DNA of 64,000 bases from Brevibacterium antiquum CNRZ 918 (GTDB lineage Bacteria > Actinomycetota > Actinomycetes > Actinomycetales > Brevibacteriaceae): NCBI RefSeq assembly GCF_900169145.1, contig NZ_FXZD01000008.1:124001-188000 (forward strand). The letters run 5' to 3'. The translations under genes and the position numbers were made by a program. Of this stretch, positions 51,938 through 60,065 are shown in pieces. Position 1 is the first letter of the stretch, and each line of letters starts with the position of its first letter. The notes below the pieces were generated by a model. The model saw nothing but the letters and a program-made list of their open reading frames with translations. It was not told the DNA's origin and did no database searches.

Positions 51938-52729
51938 TCACACCTCGTAGTCGACGATGACAGGAGCGTGATCGGACGCCCCCTTGCCCTTGCGCTCCTC
52001 GCGGTCGATCTCCGCACCAGTGGCATGGACCGCCAAGGACGGTGAGGCGAGTTCGAAGTCGATGCGCATGCCCTTCTTCTTGGGGAAGGCCAGCCGCTGG
52101 TAGTCCCAGAAGGTGTAGACCCCAGGGCCGGGAGTGAACTGCCTGGTGACCTCGCGCAGCCCTGCTCCCAGGAGGGTGTTGAAGGCCTGGCGCTCGGGTT
52201 CGGACACGTGGGTGGCTCCGTCGAACTCCTCCATGTCCCAGACGTCTTCATCCAAGGGTGCGACATTGAAGTCGCCGCACAGGACGAGCTTCTTATCAGG
52301 AGCATCGCGCAGCTGCGCAGAGATGTCGGCGGTCAGTGCCCGATACCATTCGAGCTTATAGGTGTAGTGCGGATGGTCGAGTTCGCGACCGTTGGGAACA
52401 TAGAGAGAATATACTCTGACTCCGCCGCAGGTGGCTGACAGGGCACGGGCCTCGACCACGGGCTCTTCGCCGAACGAAGGGATGTCTGCGAAGCCTATCT
52501 CGGGGTCCTCAAGACCCACTCGAGAGGCGATTGCCACGCCATTCCACTGATTGAGGCCGTGGAAGCTGACCTCATAGCCCCGGGAGGTGAACAGATCCTT
52601 CGGGAACTGTTCGTCCTTGCACTTGAGTTCCTGGATAGTCAGGACGTCGACGTCGGAGCGATCCAGCCAAGCACCGATTCTGTCGTGTCGGGCGCGGATC
52701 GAGTTCACATTCCAGCTCGCGATTCTCAC
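51938..52729 (-). CDS. xthA: Exodeoxyribonuclease III
   Basis: A 263-residue exonuclease-endonuclease-phosphatase enzyme. Key segments are MRIASWNVNSIRAR with N7, LTIQELKC with the metal-binding E, SLYVPNGRELDHPHYTYKLEW, CGDFNVAP with D, and SDHAPVIVDY with the catalytic D-H pair. It removes 3-prime blocks and cuts at abasic sites in base-excision repair. GTG 52729 follows GGGAGG. It is divergent from the thioesterase gene 152 bases away. Confidence 0.93.
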   Translation of the reverse strand: MRIASWNVNSIRARHDRIGAWLDRSDVDVLTIQELKCKDEQFPKDLFTSRGYEVSFHGLNQWNGVAIASRVGLEDPEIGFADIPSFGEEPVVEARALSATCGGVRVYSLYVPNGRELDHPHYTYKLEWYRALTADISAQLRDAPDKKLVLCGDFNVAPLDEDVWDMEEFDGATHVSEPERQAFNTLLGAGLREVTRQFTPGPGVYTFWDYQRLAFPKKKGMRIDFELASPSLAVHATGAEIDREERKGKGASDHAPVIVDYEV

Positions 52730-52869
52730 CCTCCCACCCTAAGCCGTCCTGCCGGCAGGCCCAAGCTCGACAGCCAGAAGGACCTCGGCACGCAGAAGAA
52801 GCCAGCAGGCAGAAGAGCCCAGATGGCGCGCTCGCTGGCCCCGTCGCCTCGGCGCTGATCCGATACCGA

Positions 52870-52875
52870 TAATCT
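52870..52875 (+). promoter_or_regulatory. -10 hexamer (TAATCT) of the thioesterase-SDR operon
   Basis: TAATCT ends six bases before ATG 52882, matching the arsR-like gene hexamer and spacing; no ribosome binding site is present. Confidence 0.5.
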
Positions 52876-52881
52876 GGGGTC

Positions 52882-53706
52882 ATGCCTGAAGCACTCAACG
52901 AACACCTCGGCCACGATGGTGCCCCCTGCCCCGACTCCTACTACGTGCGCACGGCACCGGAGACCTTCGTCTCGACGCTGCACAGTCAGGGAGCGTGGCA
53001 GCCGGGCGAGCAGCATCTGGCCCCGGCCGCAGGGCTGGTCTTGGCAGAGATCGAACGCCGACTGCCCTCGGACAAGATGGTCTCGCGGGTCAGCTTCGAC
53101 ATCCTCGGCGTCATCCATTCGGGCGAGTTCACGATCGACGTCAACGTCATCCGACCTGGTCGGACCATCGAACTCATTGAGGCCAGCATGCGCCACGGTG
53201 AGCGCACGAGCGTCCACGCCAGGGTCTGGCGCCTGCTTCCCAGCGACACCGCGAGTGTCCTCGGCGACGAGTGGCCGACGCTGCCGGACCCCGATGACGC
53301 TCCCGTCACTCCATTCACCGGGCGGTGGGGCGGAGGGTTCATCGCCTCGCTCGACGGCGGCCAGTTCCCAGATGCCCGGCCCGGTTTCGCCCGGTCCTGG
53401 ATCCGGACCCCGTATTCCCTCGTCGACGGTGAGGACGACCCTGCGACCGCGGCGTTCGTGAAGCTCGTCGACACAGCCAATGGTCTGGCCGTGAGAGAAG
53501 ACCCGAAGATGACGTTCTTCCCCAACGTCGACCTCACCATCCACCTCACCCGAGTCCCTGAACCCGGTTGGGTCGGCTTCGACACGAAGGTGGCGTTCGG
53601 ACCCACCGGGGCCGGTGCGACCACCAGCGTCCTCAGCGACGTGAACGGGCCGATCGGCACCGCAGCACAGTCGCTGACGGTGCGTGTGGGCCAAGGCGCG
53701 AAGTGA
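52882..53706 (+). CDS. Acyl-CoA thioesterase, TesB-like double hot-dog
   Basis: A 274-residue protein with two hot-dog units typical of the TesB/thioesterase-like superfamily. The first holds GLVLAEIERRLPSDKMVSRVSFDIL, the second DLTIHLTRVPEPGWVGFDTKVAFGPTGAGATTSVLSD with the terminal aspartate. It releases CoA from acyl-CoA or related esters; the chain type is not known. Its message appears leaderless. The SDR gene starts within its stop codon (GTGA), so both products may act on one acyl or keto substrate. Confidence 0.85.
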   Translation: MPEALNEHLGHDGAPCPDSYYVRTAPETFVSTLHSQGAWQPGEQHLAPAAGLVLAEIERRLPSDKMVSRVSFDILGVIHSGEFTIDVNVIRPGRTIELIEASMRHGERTSVHARVWRLLPSDTASVLGDEWPTLPDPDDAPVTPFTGRWGGGFIASLDGGQFPDARPGFARSWIRTPYSLVDGEDDPATAAFVKLVDTANGLAVREDPKMTFFPNVDLTIHLTRVPEPGWVGFDTKVAFGPTGAGATTSVLSDVNGPIGTAAQSLTVRVGQGAK

Positions 53707-54476
53707 CGAGACCGCGCGCACTCATCACCGGTGCCAGCTCAGGGCTGGGACGCGGCTACGCTCTCAGCCTCGCCGCCGATCAGTATGACCTCGTTCTCGT
53801 GGCCCGCGATGAGGCCCGTCTACGGGAGCTGGCGACGAGCATCGAAACCGAGAACGGCACCCACGCCGAGGTTGTCGTGGCCGATCTGTCCACCCGATCC
53901 GGCATCGACCTCGTCCGCACCGTGATCGAGACCTCGCGGATCGATCTGCTGATCAACAACGCCGGATATGGACTCAAGCATGGTCTGCTTGAGTCAGAGA
54001 TTTCGGAACTCGAGGACCAGGACATGGTGCTCACCGGAGCGGTGCGCGAACTCTCCCTGGCCGCGGTCAAGGAGATGCGGATCAGGGGCAGGGGCGGCCT
54101 GATCAACGTCTCATCCATGGCGGCCCTGACGACGATGGGGCAGTATGCGGCGTCGAAGATGTCGACCCTGGTCTTCACCGAGGCACTCGCCGGTGAGCTG
54201 CGCGGTACTCCGGTGACGGTCACCGTCGTACTGCCTGGTTTCATCCGGACCAGTTTCCATGAACGCCTCGGCGTCGAACGACCGGGGCCTGGTTGGATCT
54301 GGCTGAGTGTGCAGCGGGTCGTCGCCACATCCCTGCGCGATGCGCGAGCCGGCAAAGTGGTCTCGATCCCTGGGGCGAGCTACGGACTGGCGGCGCGAAT
54401 CGCTCGCTTCGTTCCCCGCTCGCTGGTGCGCTGGGGGTCGACGGGATTCTCTCTCAGCAGACGAGACGATCACTGA
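53703..54476 (+). CDS. SDR-family oxidoreductase
   Basis: A 257-residue classical SDR of the DltE/YqjQ-like group. TGASSGLGRGYAL is at 9-21, NNAGYG at 85-90, S137/S138 in NVSSMA and Y148-x3-K152 in YAASKM. The C-terminal part (SLVRWGSTGFSLSRRDDH) is basic. It reduces or oxidises a keto/hydroxy group; substrate unknown. It starts at GTG 53703 inside the thioesterase stop (GTGA), so translation is coupled. Confidence 0.9.
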   Translation: MTRPRALITGASSGLGRGYALSLAADQYDLVLVARDEARLRELATSIETENGTHAEVVVADLSTRSGIDLVRTVIETSRIDLLINNAGYGLKHGLLESEISELEDQDMVLTGAVRELSLAAVKEMRIRGRGGLINVSSMAALTTMGQYAASKMSTLVFTEALAGELRGTPVTVTVVLPGFIRTSFHERLGVERPGPGWIWLSVQRVVATSLRDARAGKVVSIPGASYGLAARIARFVPRSLVRWGSTGFSLSRRDDH

Positions 54477-54730
54477 GATTGCAGCAGCGGGATTGCGACC
54501 CGTCATATGAAGTTGAGTCTTGAATCATTTTCGGTGAGCCCTGTGACCTGGGCTTCTGTCATGTGCGTCGAGTAGATGACCCGCGCCATCGCGGTTCAGA
54601 CGGGGGCAGAACAATCTTTACAAGTAGGATCGATGTGTGATCCAATAATGGTGTTCGCCCGGTGGGGATCGGGTGGACACAACGGACGTATGGGGATGCG
54701 TCCGGGTACTCGAGGGGAGTGCTGCGAGGG

Positions 54731-54761
54731 CCCCGGGATGTCGCGATTACGCGGCCCGGGG
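54731..54761. terminator. GC-rich hairpin between convergent SDR and amaP genes
   Basis: CCCCGGG (54731-54737) pairs with CCCGGGG (54755-54761), and CGCG pairs inside it; TCTTTGTC follows on the plus strand. The gap 54477-54804 otherwise shows no gene. The small open frame 54596-54808 overlaps the stop of amaP but looks non-coding. Confidence 0.5.
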
Positions 54762-54804
54762 TCTTTGTCATTCACATCGGGGTACCTTGTGTCTAGTGTC
54801 GTTG

Positions 54805-55398
54805 TCATAGTCCGACACTGCGCTGCCTCCTCTGACGTGACCGGGCGATGCCGATCTCCACGCCCACAGCGGACAGCGGGACGCCAAGCGCCTGACTGCA
54901 GTTGCGGGTCACGCGATCGGCGATATCGTTGACGACCGCATCGATGTCCGCGCGCTCATCGACATCGACATGGAGGATGAGCTCGGGACTGCGAGCCGTT
55001 CCTCGCAGGATGGCCTGGGCGTCAACGACCGCAGGGGTGAGATCGAGATCGTCGACCACAGCCGCAGCGACGACATTGGCGTTGACTGTGGTCACTCCGG
55101 TTCGGGCATCTTCCTGCATGCGCAGGGGTTTGGCGGAATCCTTCCGTGGCACCTGTGCGGCGAGCCAGCGGACGCCGATGACCGCGAGGATCACTGCCAG
55201 CACCAGAGCGATGACCGCCGAGAACGGCAGTGCGAAGACGACGGCGACAGACTGCAGCCGGCTCTCGGGGGTCAGCCCGGGAACAAGGGCTGTGGCCAGG
55301 CCGAGGCTGATCGAGAGCGCGGCGAGCCCGACCACGAGGCAGAGCAGACCGGCGATGATGAGACCGGTCCTGTTGGCCCCTGCCGCCATGCGTCTCAC
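54805..55398 (-). CDS. AmaP-like alkaline-shock membrane anchor protein
   Basis: A 197-residue protein with two N-terminal membrane helices (about 12-35 and 55-78) and a cytosolic tail with an Asp23-like fold segment (LILHVDVDERADIDAVVNDIAD). It fits the AmaP role of anchoring Asp23-type proteins to the membrane. It is the last gene of the minus-strand arm of the Asp23 locus and starts by a GTGA overlap with the DUF6286 gene; ATG 55389 is the alternative start. Confidence 0.8.
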   Translation of the reverse strand: MRRMAAGANRTGLIIAGLLCLVVGLAALSISLGLATALVPGLTPESRLQSVAVVFALPFSAVIALVLAVILAVIGVRWLAAQVPRKDSAKPLRMQEDARTGVTTVNANVVAAAVVDDLDLTPAVVDAQAILRGTARSPELILHVDVDERADIDAVVNDIADRVTRNCSQALGVPLSAVGVEIGIARSRQRRQRSVGL

Positions 55399-55964
55399 GC
55401 CTGCCTCCTCAGTGTGCGCACCTTGACTGTCGGCGTGCGGTCGAATGCGATCTGGCTGAAACGCTGTGCGACAGCGGCATCGACATCTGTGCGGATCTGG
55501 TCATTGTCACGCACGGGAGTGGAGAAGGTGACGTTCGTCGACGACGCATTGGACGAGGCGCGCACGCTCGAGACGCCGTCGACGGAGTCTGCGGCGGCAG
55601 CAGCCAGGTTCGACAGTGCCGTCGTCGGCAGAACGACCTCGAAGCGTGCGATGTGCTCGGGCGCCTCGGCACGGTAGCCGGCGAAGCGCTTGGCGCCGGG
55701 AGAAATTCCCGCGATCGTGAAGATCAGTCCCAGGACCACCAGGACGACTCCAACGGCGATGATCGCCGCGGCGCCCCACTGTGCGGCACCTAAGTCGTTG
55801 AATACGGAGAACCCGGACGATAGTGCCGAGTCCCCAGATCCGCCGACGGAAATTGCGGCGATCGCGGCCCAGGCGAGGCCCGCGCCAATGGCCAGGATGA
55901 GGATGGCGACGATGACGGCAGGGACGACGCGTGCCGGACGTGCCCGAAACAGGCGTGGACTCAT
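55395..55964 (-). CDS. DUF6286-type membrane protein of the Asp23 locus
   Basis: A 189-residue protein with two membrane helices (about 14-38 and 62-85) separated by a Ser/Gly-rich loop, then an alkaline-shock-like C-terminal domain ending VKVRTLRRQA. It matches the DUF6286 pattern found with amaP and asp23 genes in actinobacteria. GAGGAA lies six bases before ATG 55964. Its stop overlaps the amaP-like start, and its own start overlaps the upstream gene stop, so the genes are coupled. Confidence 0.8.
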   Translation of the reverse strand: MSPRLFRARPARVVPAVIVAILILAIGAGLAWAAIAAISVGGSGDSALSSGFSVFNDLGAAQWGAAAIIAVGVVLVVLGLIFTIAGISPGAKRFAGYRAEAPEHIARFEVVLPTTALSNLAAAAADSVDGVSSVRASSNASSTNVTFSTPVRDNDQIRTDVDAAVAQRFSQIAFDRTPTVKVRTLRRQA

Positions 55965-56329
55965 TGCAGGTTCCTCACTGAGTTTCCGGATCCCGAGGGC
56001 TGGGGTCTGAGCCATTTGACCGCGACGTCGACCTGGCGCACGCTGACTCCTGTGAGAGCTTCGACATCGGTGCTCAGGCGACGGCGGACCGATTCGGTCG
56101 CCTCGGTGATGGGGGAGGGATACGCCAGCCCCAACTGGACCTCGAGGGTGCAGCTGCGACCGGAAAGCCTCACATCCACACTGGGTCGGCTGTCGAGGTC
56201 AGCGTTCGACCCGAACCCGAACAGGCCCGACTTCGTGCCGCCGACCCCGGGCAGGCCCTTGAGGATCTGGGAGGCCGTCTTCTCGATGACCCGATCAGCG
56301 ATCGTGAGGCCACCACGTGATGAAGCCAC
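55961..56329 (-). CDS. Asp23/Gls24-like protein (small)
   Basis: A 122-residue member. VIEKTASQILKGLPGVGG, a glycine-containing loop, and the VRLSGRSCTLEVQLGLAYPSPITEATESVRR block form the Asp23 fold; EALTGVSVRQVDVAVKWL closes it. GTG 56329 is chosen because GAGGTAG lies four bases upstream and the region upstream belongs to another gene. It is in the minus-strand arm between DUF2273-like and DUF6286 genes. Confidence 0.78.
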   Translation of the reverse strand: MASSRGGLTIADRVIEKTASQILKGLPGVGGTKSGLFGFGSNADLDSRPSVDVRLSGRSCTLEVQLGLAYPSPITEATESVRRRLSTDVEALTGVSVRQVDVAVKWLRPQPSGSGNSVRNLQ

Positions 56330-56333
56330 GATG

Positions 56334-56516
56334 CTACCTCCGGGTCGTCGAGCGCGAACTGAGCGCGCTGAGATCAAGGCGTCCATCGAGGACGAGGCCG
56401 ATGACCAGGCCGAATCCGCCGCAGATGGCGACGATGAGGAACGCGAGGAAGCCTCCGAAATACGCAACGATGCCCAGCGTCAGTCCGACGAGCAGCCCGA
56501 TGAGTGTTTTCGACAT
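56334..56516 (-). CDS. DUF2273-like small membrane protein
   Basis: A 60-residue protein with two predicted helices (about 5-26 and 30-48) carrying glycines typical of DUF2273 members found beside asp23 genes. It is likely a membrane partner of the Asp23 proteins. ATG 56516 follows AGGA; it ends five bases before the next gene start, so the arm is a single operon. Confidence 0.78.
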   Translation of the reverse strand: MSKTLIGLLVGLTLGIVAYFGGFLAFLIVAICGGFGLVIGLVLDGRLDLSALSSRSTTRR

Positions 56517-56530
56517 GTCTGTCCTTCTTC

Positions 56531-56998
56531 TCAGTTGAGTTCGACGGTGTCGCCGGTGCTCTGCTGGTCATCGTCGTCACCGGGGAGGTGGACGTCGGTG
56601 ACTTCGATGTTGACCTCGACGACCTGGAGTCCGGTGCCCTGTTCGACGGCGCGGATGACGTTGCGGCGGATCGCCTCGGCGACGTCGACGATCGAGGTTC
56701 CGTACTCCACGACGATGGTGAGGTCGATCGCGGTCTGCTTCTCGCCCTTCTCGACGGAGACTCCGCCGGAGACGTTGGTCTGTGAGCCGGGGATGCGGTC
56801 GGTGAGGGTGTCGAAGGCGCGGCGTGCCGCGGTGCCCATGCTGTAGACGCCGGGAACCTCGCGTGCGGCGATGCCGGAGAGCTTGGCGACGACGTTCTCG
56901 GCGATCGTGGTGTTGCCCATTTCGGTCACGAGGGGGCTGCGAACCGAATCCTCGGTCTTGGACTGCTGGGAAACGGTGGACTGCTTGTCTCCAGACAT
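56531..56998 (-). CDS. Asp23/Gls24 envelope stress protein
   Basis: A 155-residue protein. The conserved Asp23 core is GNTTIAENVVAKLSGIAAREVPGVYSMG, followed by TAIDLTIVVEYGTSIVDVAEAIRRNVIRAVEQGTGLQVVEVNIEVTDVHLP. Asp23-type proteins form filament-like layers under the membrane during envelope or alkaline stress. It is the first gene of the minus-strand arm and is divergent from the sigma-factor gene. Gln/Ser-rich N- and acidic C-termini flank the core. Confidence 0.9.
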   Translation of the reverse strand: MSGDKQSTVSQQSKTEDSVRSPLVTEMGNTTIAENVVAKLSGIAAREVPGVYSMGTAARRAFDTLTDRIPGSQTNVSGGVSVEKGEKQTAIDLTIVVEYGTSIVDVAEAIRRNVIRAVEQGTGLQVVEVNIEVTDVHLPGDDDDQQSTGDTVELN

Positions 56999-57148
56999 TT
57001 TTCGTTCCTTATCGTTTCGGTGGTGCTGTCATCACTACAGACGCGAACGGTCAACGATCCTCACGCATGTTCGGCAAAGATTCCTCTTGCGAGTTCACAA
57101 TGGACATTCCGCTGCGCGGTTTGTGTGCTCTCTGCGACTGTGGTCGCA

Positions 57149-57154
57149 TACGAT
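57149..57154 (+). promoter_or_regulatory. -10 hexamer (TACGAT) of the sigma-factor gene
   Basis: TACGAT ends six bases before ATG 57161; no ribosome binding site is present. The 162-base gap to the divergent asp23 gene holds both promoters. Confidence 0.4.
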
Positions 57155-57160
57155 GTGGAA

Positions 57161-57724
57161 ATGACAAGGCACGATGATCGGTTCGATATCGTCACCCTCG
57201 TCGTGCGCGCGAGAGAGGGCGATATCGATGCCTTCGAGGCGTTGGTTGACCGGTATGAGATGACGCTCCTGCGGTTCTGTCTGCGCACCCTCGGTGATCG
57301 GCAGGACGCGGAAGACGTTGTCCAGGACACGCTGGTGCAGGCGTGGAAGTCGATGAACACTCTGGCCGAACCGGCCGCTTTCGGCACGTGGATCTACCGA
57401 CTTGCATCGAACAAGTGCACCGATCTGCTGCGTCGGAGGATGGCCAGGCCCTCGGACGCGCAGGATCCCGACGACATGAGCATCCACGCGGACGGGCGGG
57501 CATCGGTGGAGAAGTCCGTAGAAGCGCGCACCGCTCTGCAGCATTTCTCAGACGTTCTCCAGACGCTTTCATCAGAACAGCGGGTAACCTGGGTGCTCCA
57601 CCAGATGGAGGGCCTCAGCTACGCCGAGGTGGCGATGACTCTGGGCATCAGTGAAGGCAGTGTGCGTGGTCGTATCCACAGAGCCCGAACTGCCATCATG
57701 GAGGGGATGGAAGGATGGACATGA
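57161..57724 (+). CDS. ECF-type RNA polymerase sigma factor
   Basis: A 187-residue sigma-70 family protein. Region 2 includes LVVRAREGDIDAFEALVDRYEM and DAEDVVQDTLVQAWKS; region 4 is LSSEQRVTWVLHQMEGLSYAEVAMTLGISEGSVRGRIHRAR. There is no region 1 or 3, so it is an extracytoplasmic-function type. The next gene starts inside its last codons and carries an Asp23-like domain where an anti-sigma gene would normally be. It probably controls the envelope-stress locus, including itself. The start at ATG 57161 avoids an upstream extension that lacks coding character. Confidence 0.92.
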   Translation: MTRHDDRFDIVTLVVRAREGDIDAFEALVDRYEMTLLRFCLRTLGDRQDAEDVVQDTLVQAWKSMNTLAEPAAFGTWIYRLASNKCTDLLRRRMARPSDAQDPDDMSIHADGRASVEKSVEARTALQHFSDVLQTLSSEQRVTWVLHQMEGLSYAEVAMTLGISEGSVRGRIHRARTAIMEGMEGWT

Positions 57725-58215
57725 ATGAGCATGTCGGCTCCGGCGCTGAATCCGACCAGACGAGTGCCGATTCCCATCGGGAGTCAGACGCCCAGCTTCG
57801 CGGTGTCATCGACGAATACATGAGCGCGTTCCAACCCGAGCCCGAAGACGCTGTAGGGGTGCGTGAGCGCATCCTTCAGCTGGTCAGAGACGACCTGTAC
57901 CGGGGGCCCTCGACCAATCTGGCGACCGAGCAGGGGCACCCGTTCTCGATCTCCACCGCCTCGGTGCGGTCGATTGTGCGCAGCGCCGTCGATTCGGTGG
58001 ACGGGATCCGGGCCCGCAGCGTCGACGTCGAGCCCGCCGGGGACCCGGAGGGAAGTGCGGCGGCGGTGTCGCTGACAGTGGCCATGCGCGCCGGCATCTC
58101 CTTCACCTCCACCGCCGAGGTGATCCGAGGATCTGTATCCGCCGCGGTTCTGGCCGAGTTGGGGATCCCCGCGGCCCGGATCGATATCAATGCTGAGGAT
58201 GTGTACGTTGACTGA
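57715..58215 (+). CDS. Asp23-like protein coupled to the sigma factor
   Basis: A 166-residue protein. An acidic disordered start (about 1-35) is followed by VRERILQLVRDDLY and an Asp23-like domain: FSISTASVRSIVRSAVDSVDGIRARSVDV, then AVSLTVAMRAGISFTSTAEVIRGSVSAAVLAELGIPAARIDINAEDVYV. It overlaps the sigma gene by ten bases, in the place where an anti-sigma factor gene usually sits, but has no membrane helix or zinc-binding HxxxCxxC motif. A regulatory role is inferred from position. Confidence 0.75.
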   Translation: MDMNEHVGSGAESDQTSADSHRESDAQLRGVIDEYMSAFQPEPEDAVGVRERILQLVRDDLYRGPSTNLATEQGHPFSISTASVRSIVRSAVDSVDGIRARSVDVEPAGDPEGSAAAVSLTVAMRAGISFTSTAEVIRGSVSAAVLAELGIPAARIDINAEDVYVD

Positions 58216-58585
58216 TCGTGGCGAGGTGAAGGACCTCAACCCTGTGGGCAACGGCAGTGGGGACGAGGCTGTGGAGTCGGCGCGGTTGGCGGACTCTGTG
58301 ACCTCGATCGCCGGTGTCAGAGCCCTGGCGCCGGGACTGCGTGATCTCGTCGCCACCGCCACGGCGAAGGTGCTGCGGCGGGCCGGTGGTGAACCCGTCG
58401 GCGTCGACGTGACCCGAGGTGGCGATGGGGTGAAGGTGCGGATCGACGCCCACCTTGATCGCACCCGATCGGTCGCCGAGGTCGTCGATGAGATCTTCTC
58501 CGTCGTCGAGGCCGACATCGCGTGCGGTCCCGTGGAGGCCTGCGGACGACTCGACATCGACCTGCGCGTCGTCAGTCGGGGTTAG
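58199..58585 (+). CDS. Asp23-like protein, second in the sigma operon
   Basis: A 128-residue protein with the same fold idea as the preceding one (VTSIAGVRALAPGLRDLVATATAKVLRR, then VDVTRGGDGVKVRIDAHLDRTRSVAEVVDEIFSVVEADI and GRLDIDLRVV). ATG 58199 is four bases after GAGG; a TTG nine bases later has better spacing and may be the true start. It overlaps the upstream gene by 17 bases, so it is coupled. Terminator hairpins follow. Confidence 0.7.
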   Translation: MCTLTDRGEVKDLNPVGNGSGDEAVESARLADSVTSIAGVRALAPGLRDLVATATAKVLRRAGGEPVGVDVTRGGDGVKVRIDAHLDRTRSVAEVVDEIFSVVEADIACGPVEACGRLDIDLRVVSRG

Positions 58586-58628
58586 TTGCGTCGCCGCCCA
58601 TCGGCCACAGTGGGTGAGTGAGAAGAGA

Positions 58629-58654
58629 GCCGGAATCCAGTGCTGGATTCCGGC
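58629..58654. terminator. Hairpin terminator, 12-bp perfect arms
   Basis: GCCGGAATCCAG (58629-58640) and CTGGATTCCGGC (58643-58654) pair around a two-base loop, after the plus-strand Asp23 operon and before the convergent GlsB gene. Confidence 0.8.
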
Positions 58655-58672
58655 CCTCTGCGGACTCTGGGC

Positions 58673-58696
58673 GGGACTCGAGCACTGTCGAGTCCC
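58673..58696. terminator. Second hairpin, 9-bp perfect arms
   Basis: GGGACTCGA (58673-58681) and TCGAGTCCC (58688-58696) enclose six bases, next to the previous hairpin in the same convergent gap. Confidence 0.7.
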
Positions 58697-58714
58697 ACCT
58701 GAGTCAGCTGATGA

Positions 58715-59002
58715 TCAGGCGGTTTTGCTCTTCTTGCCCATCTTGTTGGTGATGAAGCCCCAGATGAGGAGGACGATCAGCGAGCCGCCGATCGCACACA
58801 GCCAGGTGGAGAGTGAGAAGAACTCGGTCATTTCGGCACCGAAGATAGCGCCGCCGATCCAACCGCCCAGCATGGCGCCGATGACGCCGATGATGAGAGT
58901 GGCGATCAGGCCACCGCCCTGCTTGCCAGGCAGAATCGCCTTGGCAATGGCACCGGCGATGAGTCCGAGAATCAAATATGCGATGAAACCCATGAGGTTC
59001 AC
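58715..59002 (-). CDS. GlsB/YeaQ/YmgE-type stress membrane protein
   Basis: A 95-residue protein with three hydrophobic helices rich in Gly (LIAGAIAKAILPGKQGGGLIATLIIGVIGAMLGGWIGG), the pattern of transglycosylase-associated/GlsB stress proteins. Function is unknown but it is often expressed with Gls24/Asp23 systems, which fits its place beside that locus. It starts at ATG 59002 with AAGGGATG upstream. Convergent with the sigma-Asp23 operon. Confidence 0.85.
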   Translation of the reverse strand: MNLMGFIAYLILGLIAGAIAKAILPGKQGGGLIATLIIGVIGAMLGGWIGGAIFGAEMTEFFSLSTWLCAIGGSLIVLLIWGFITNKMGKKSKTA

Positions 59003-59198
59003 ATCCCTTCAGAAGTAGCTGATGATCGGGCCTGTCGAGCGGATCTGTCTCCAACGGTAGATCCGATTCTCGTGCAAGGTGGAGTTTCGCCCGATTCTTT
59101 ATGACATCGGTACAGACGTGGCCCGGGTCGAAACCTCACGAACGGACCCGATTCGAATGCGGTGATCCCCATCACCACCGCGCAGGATGCCAGCCAGA

Positions 59199-59267
59199 GC
59201 ACGCGTCAACCTCGGCGAACGGTAGCCCCGGCCAGGGCCGCCGAGGCCCGCGTCAACCTCGGCGAGG
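59199..59267. repeat. Direct repeat GCGTCAACCTCGGCGA in the gap before pyrE
   Basis: Two copies of GCGTCAACCTCGGCGA lie about 48 bases apart in the 330-base gap between GlsB and pyrE. No gene is seen there; the downstream part holds the pyrE promoter. Confidence 0.5.
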
Positions 59268-59318
59268 GGGCTGCGGGCATGTGTGGCAGCCCTGGTCTGC
59301 ACACCGGGATGGGCCGTT

Positions 59319-59324
59319 TAGACT
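59319..59324 (+). promoter_or_regulatory. -10 hexamer (TAGACT) of pyrE
   Basis: TAGACT ends seven bases before ATG 59332, without a ribosome binding site. A leaderless pyrE message is likely. Confidence 0.5.
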
Positions 59325-59331
59325 TGAACGC

Positions 59332-59898
59332 ATGACCGATAGCGCAGACACCCGCCGACAGTTGCTCGACCTCATCGACGAACTCGCCGTGGTTCGTGGC
59401 AAGGTGACCCTCTCATCAGGCAGGGAAGCTGACTATTATCTTGATCTGCGCAGGGTCACTCTCGATCATCGCTCCGCGCCCCTCATCGGTGATGTGGTGC
59501 TCGACCTCCTGGCTGCTGAGGGCCTGCTCGAGAAGGTCGATGCCGTGGGCGGACTCACGATGGGCGCTGACCCGGTCGGAACCGCCGTCATGCACCGCTC
59601 CGTCGTTCGCGGCACTCCGGTGGACTCCTTCGTCGTCCGCAAGGAGGCGAAGAAGCACGGGATGTCCCGTCGCGTTGAGGGTCCAGACGTCGAGGGCAGA
59701 CGGGTCGTTGCTGTCGAGGACACCTCGACCACGGGCGGTTCCGTGCTCACCGCGGTTGAAGCTCTCAAGGAGGCAGGCGCCGAGGTGGTGGCTGTGGCCG
59801 TGGTCATGGACCGTGACACGGGGGCCAAGGAACGGGTCGAGGCGGCAGGCGTTCCGTATCTCACGGCGTTGACGACAAGCGATCTTGGGCTTGACTGA
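59332..59898 (+). CDS. pyrE: Orotate phosphoribosyltransferase
   Basis: A 188-residue type I phosphoribosyltransferase that joins orotate to PRPP to form OMP in pyrimidine synthesis. The PRPP motif is VVAVEDTSTTGGSVLTAVEAL at about 122-142 and the flexible loop is RKEAKKHGMSRRVEG. It is cytosolic. The start at 59332 fits the family N-terminus; the longer frame starting at 59101 has no support. No other pyr gene is adjacent. Confidence 0.95.
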   Translation: MTDSADTRRQLLDLIDELAVVRGKVTLSSGREADYYLDLRRVTLDHRSAPLIGDVVLDLLAAEGLLEKVDAVGGLTMGADPVGTAVMHRSVVRGTPVDSFVVRKEAKKHGMSRRVEGPDVEGRRVVAVEDTSTTGGSVLTAVEALKEAGAEVVAVAVVMDRDTGAKERVEAAGVPYLTALTTSDLGLD

Positions 59899-60065
59899 GA
59901 CATTCGTCCGGACTTCACGGGCGGATCTCCGCCCGTCGGTCACCAGCTGGGACTCGACTGGCAATTCTGTCGAAATCAAGGTCCTGGTTTGAAACATCGT
60001 GGTCGATTCAACACGATAGATGAGACACTCCCACAGTACTGCTTCAGGAAAAGTAAGGATGACGC

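Noticed and set aside
54596-54808. 70-codon frame overlapping the amaP stop (ATGA)
   Set aside because: Pro/Arg-rich without a fold, and the terminator hairpin lies inside it.
59101-59331. N-terminal extension of PyrE
   Set aside because: Enzyme of this family starts at the ATG 59332, and the leaderless promoter lies immediately before it.
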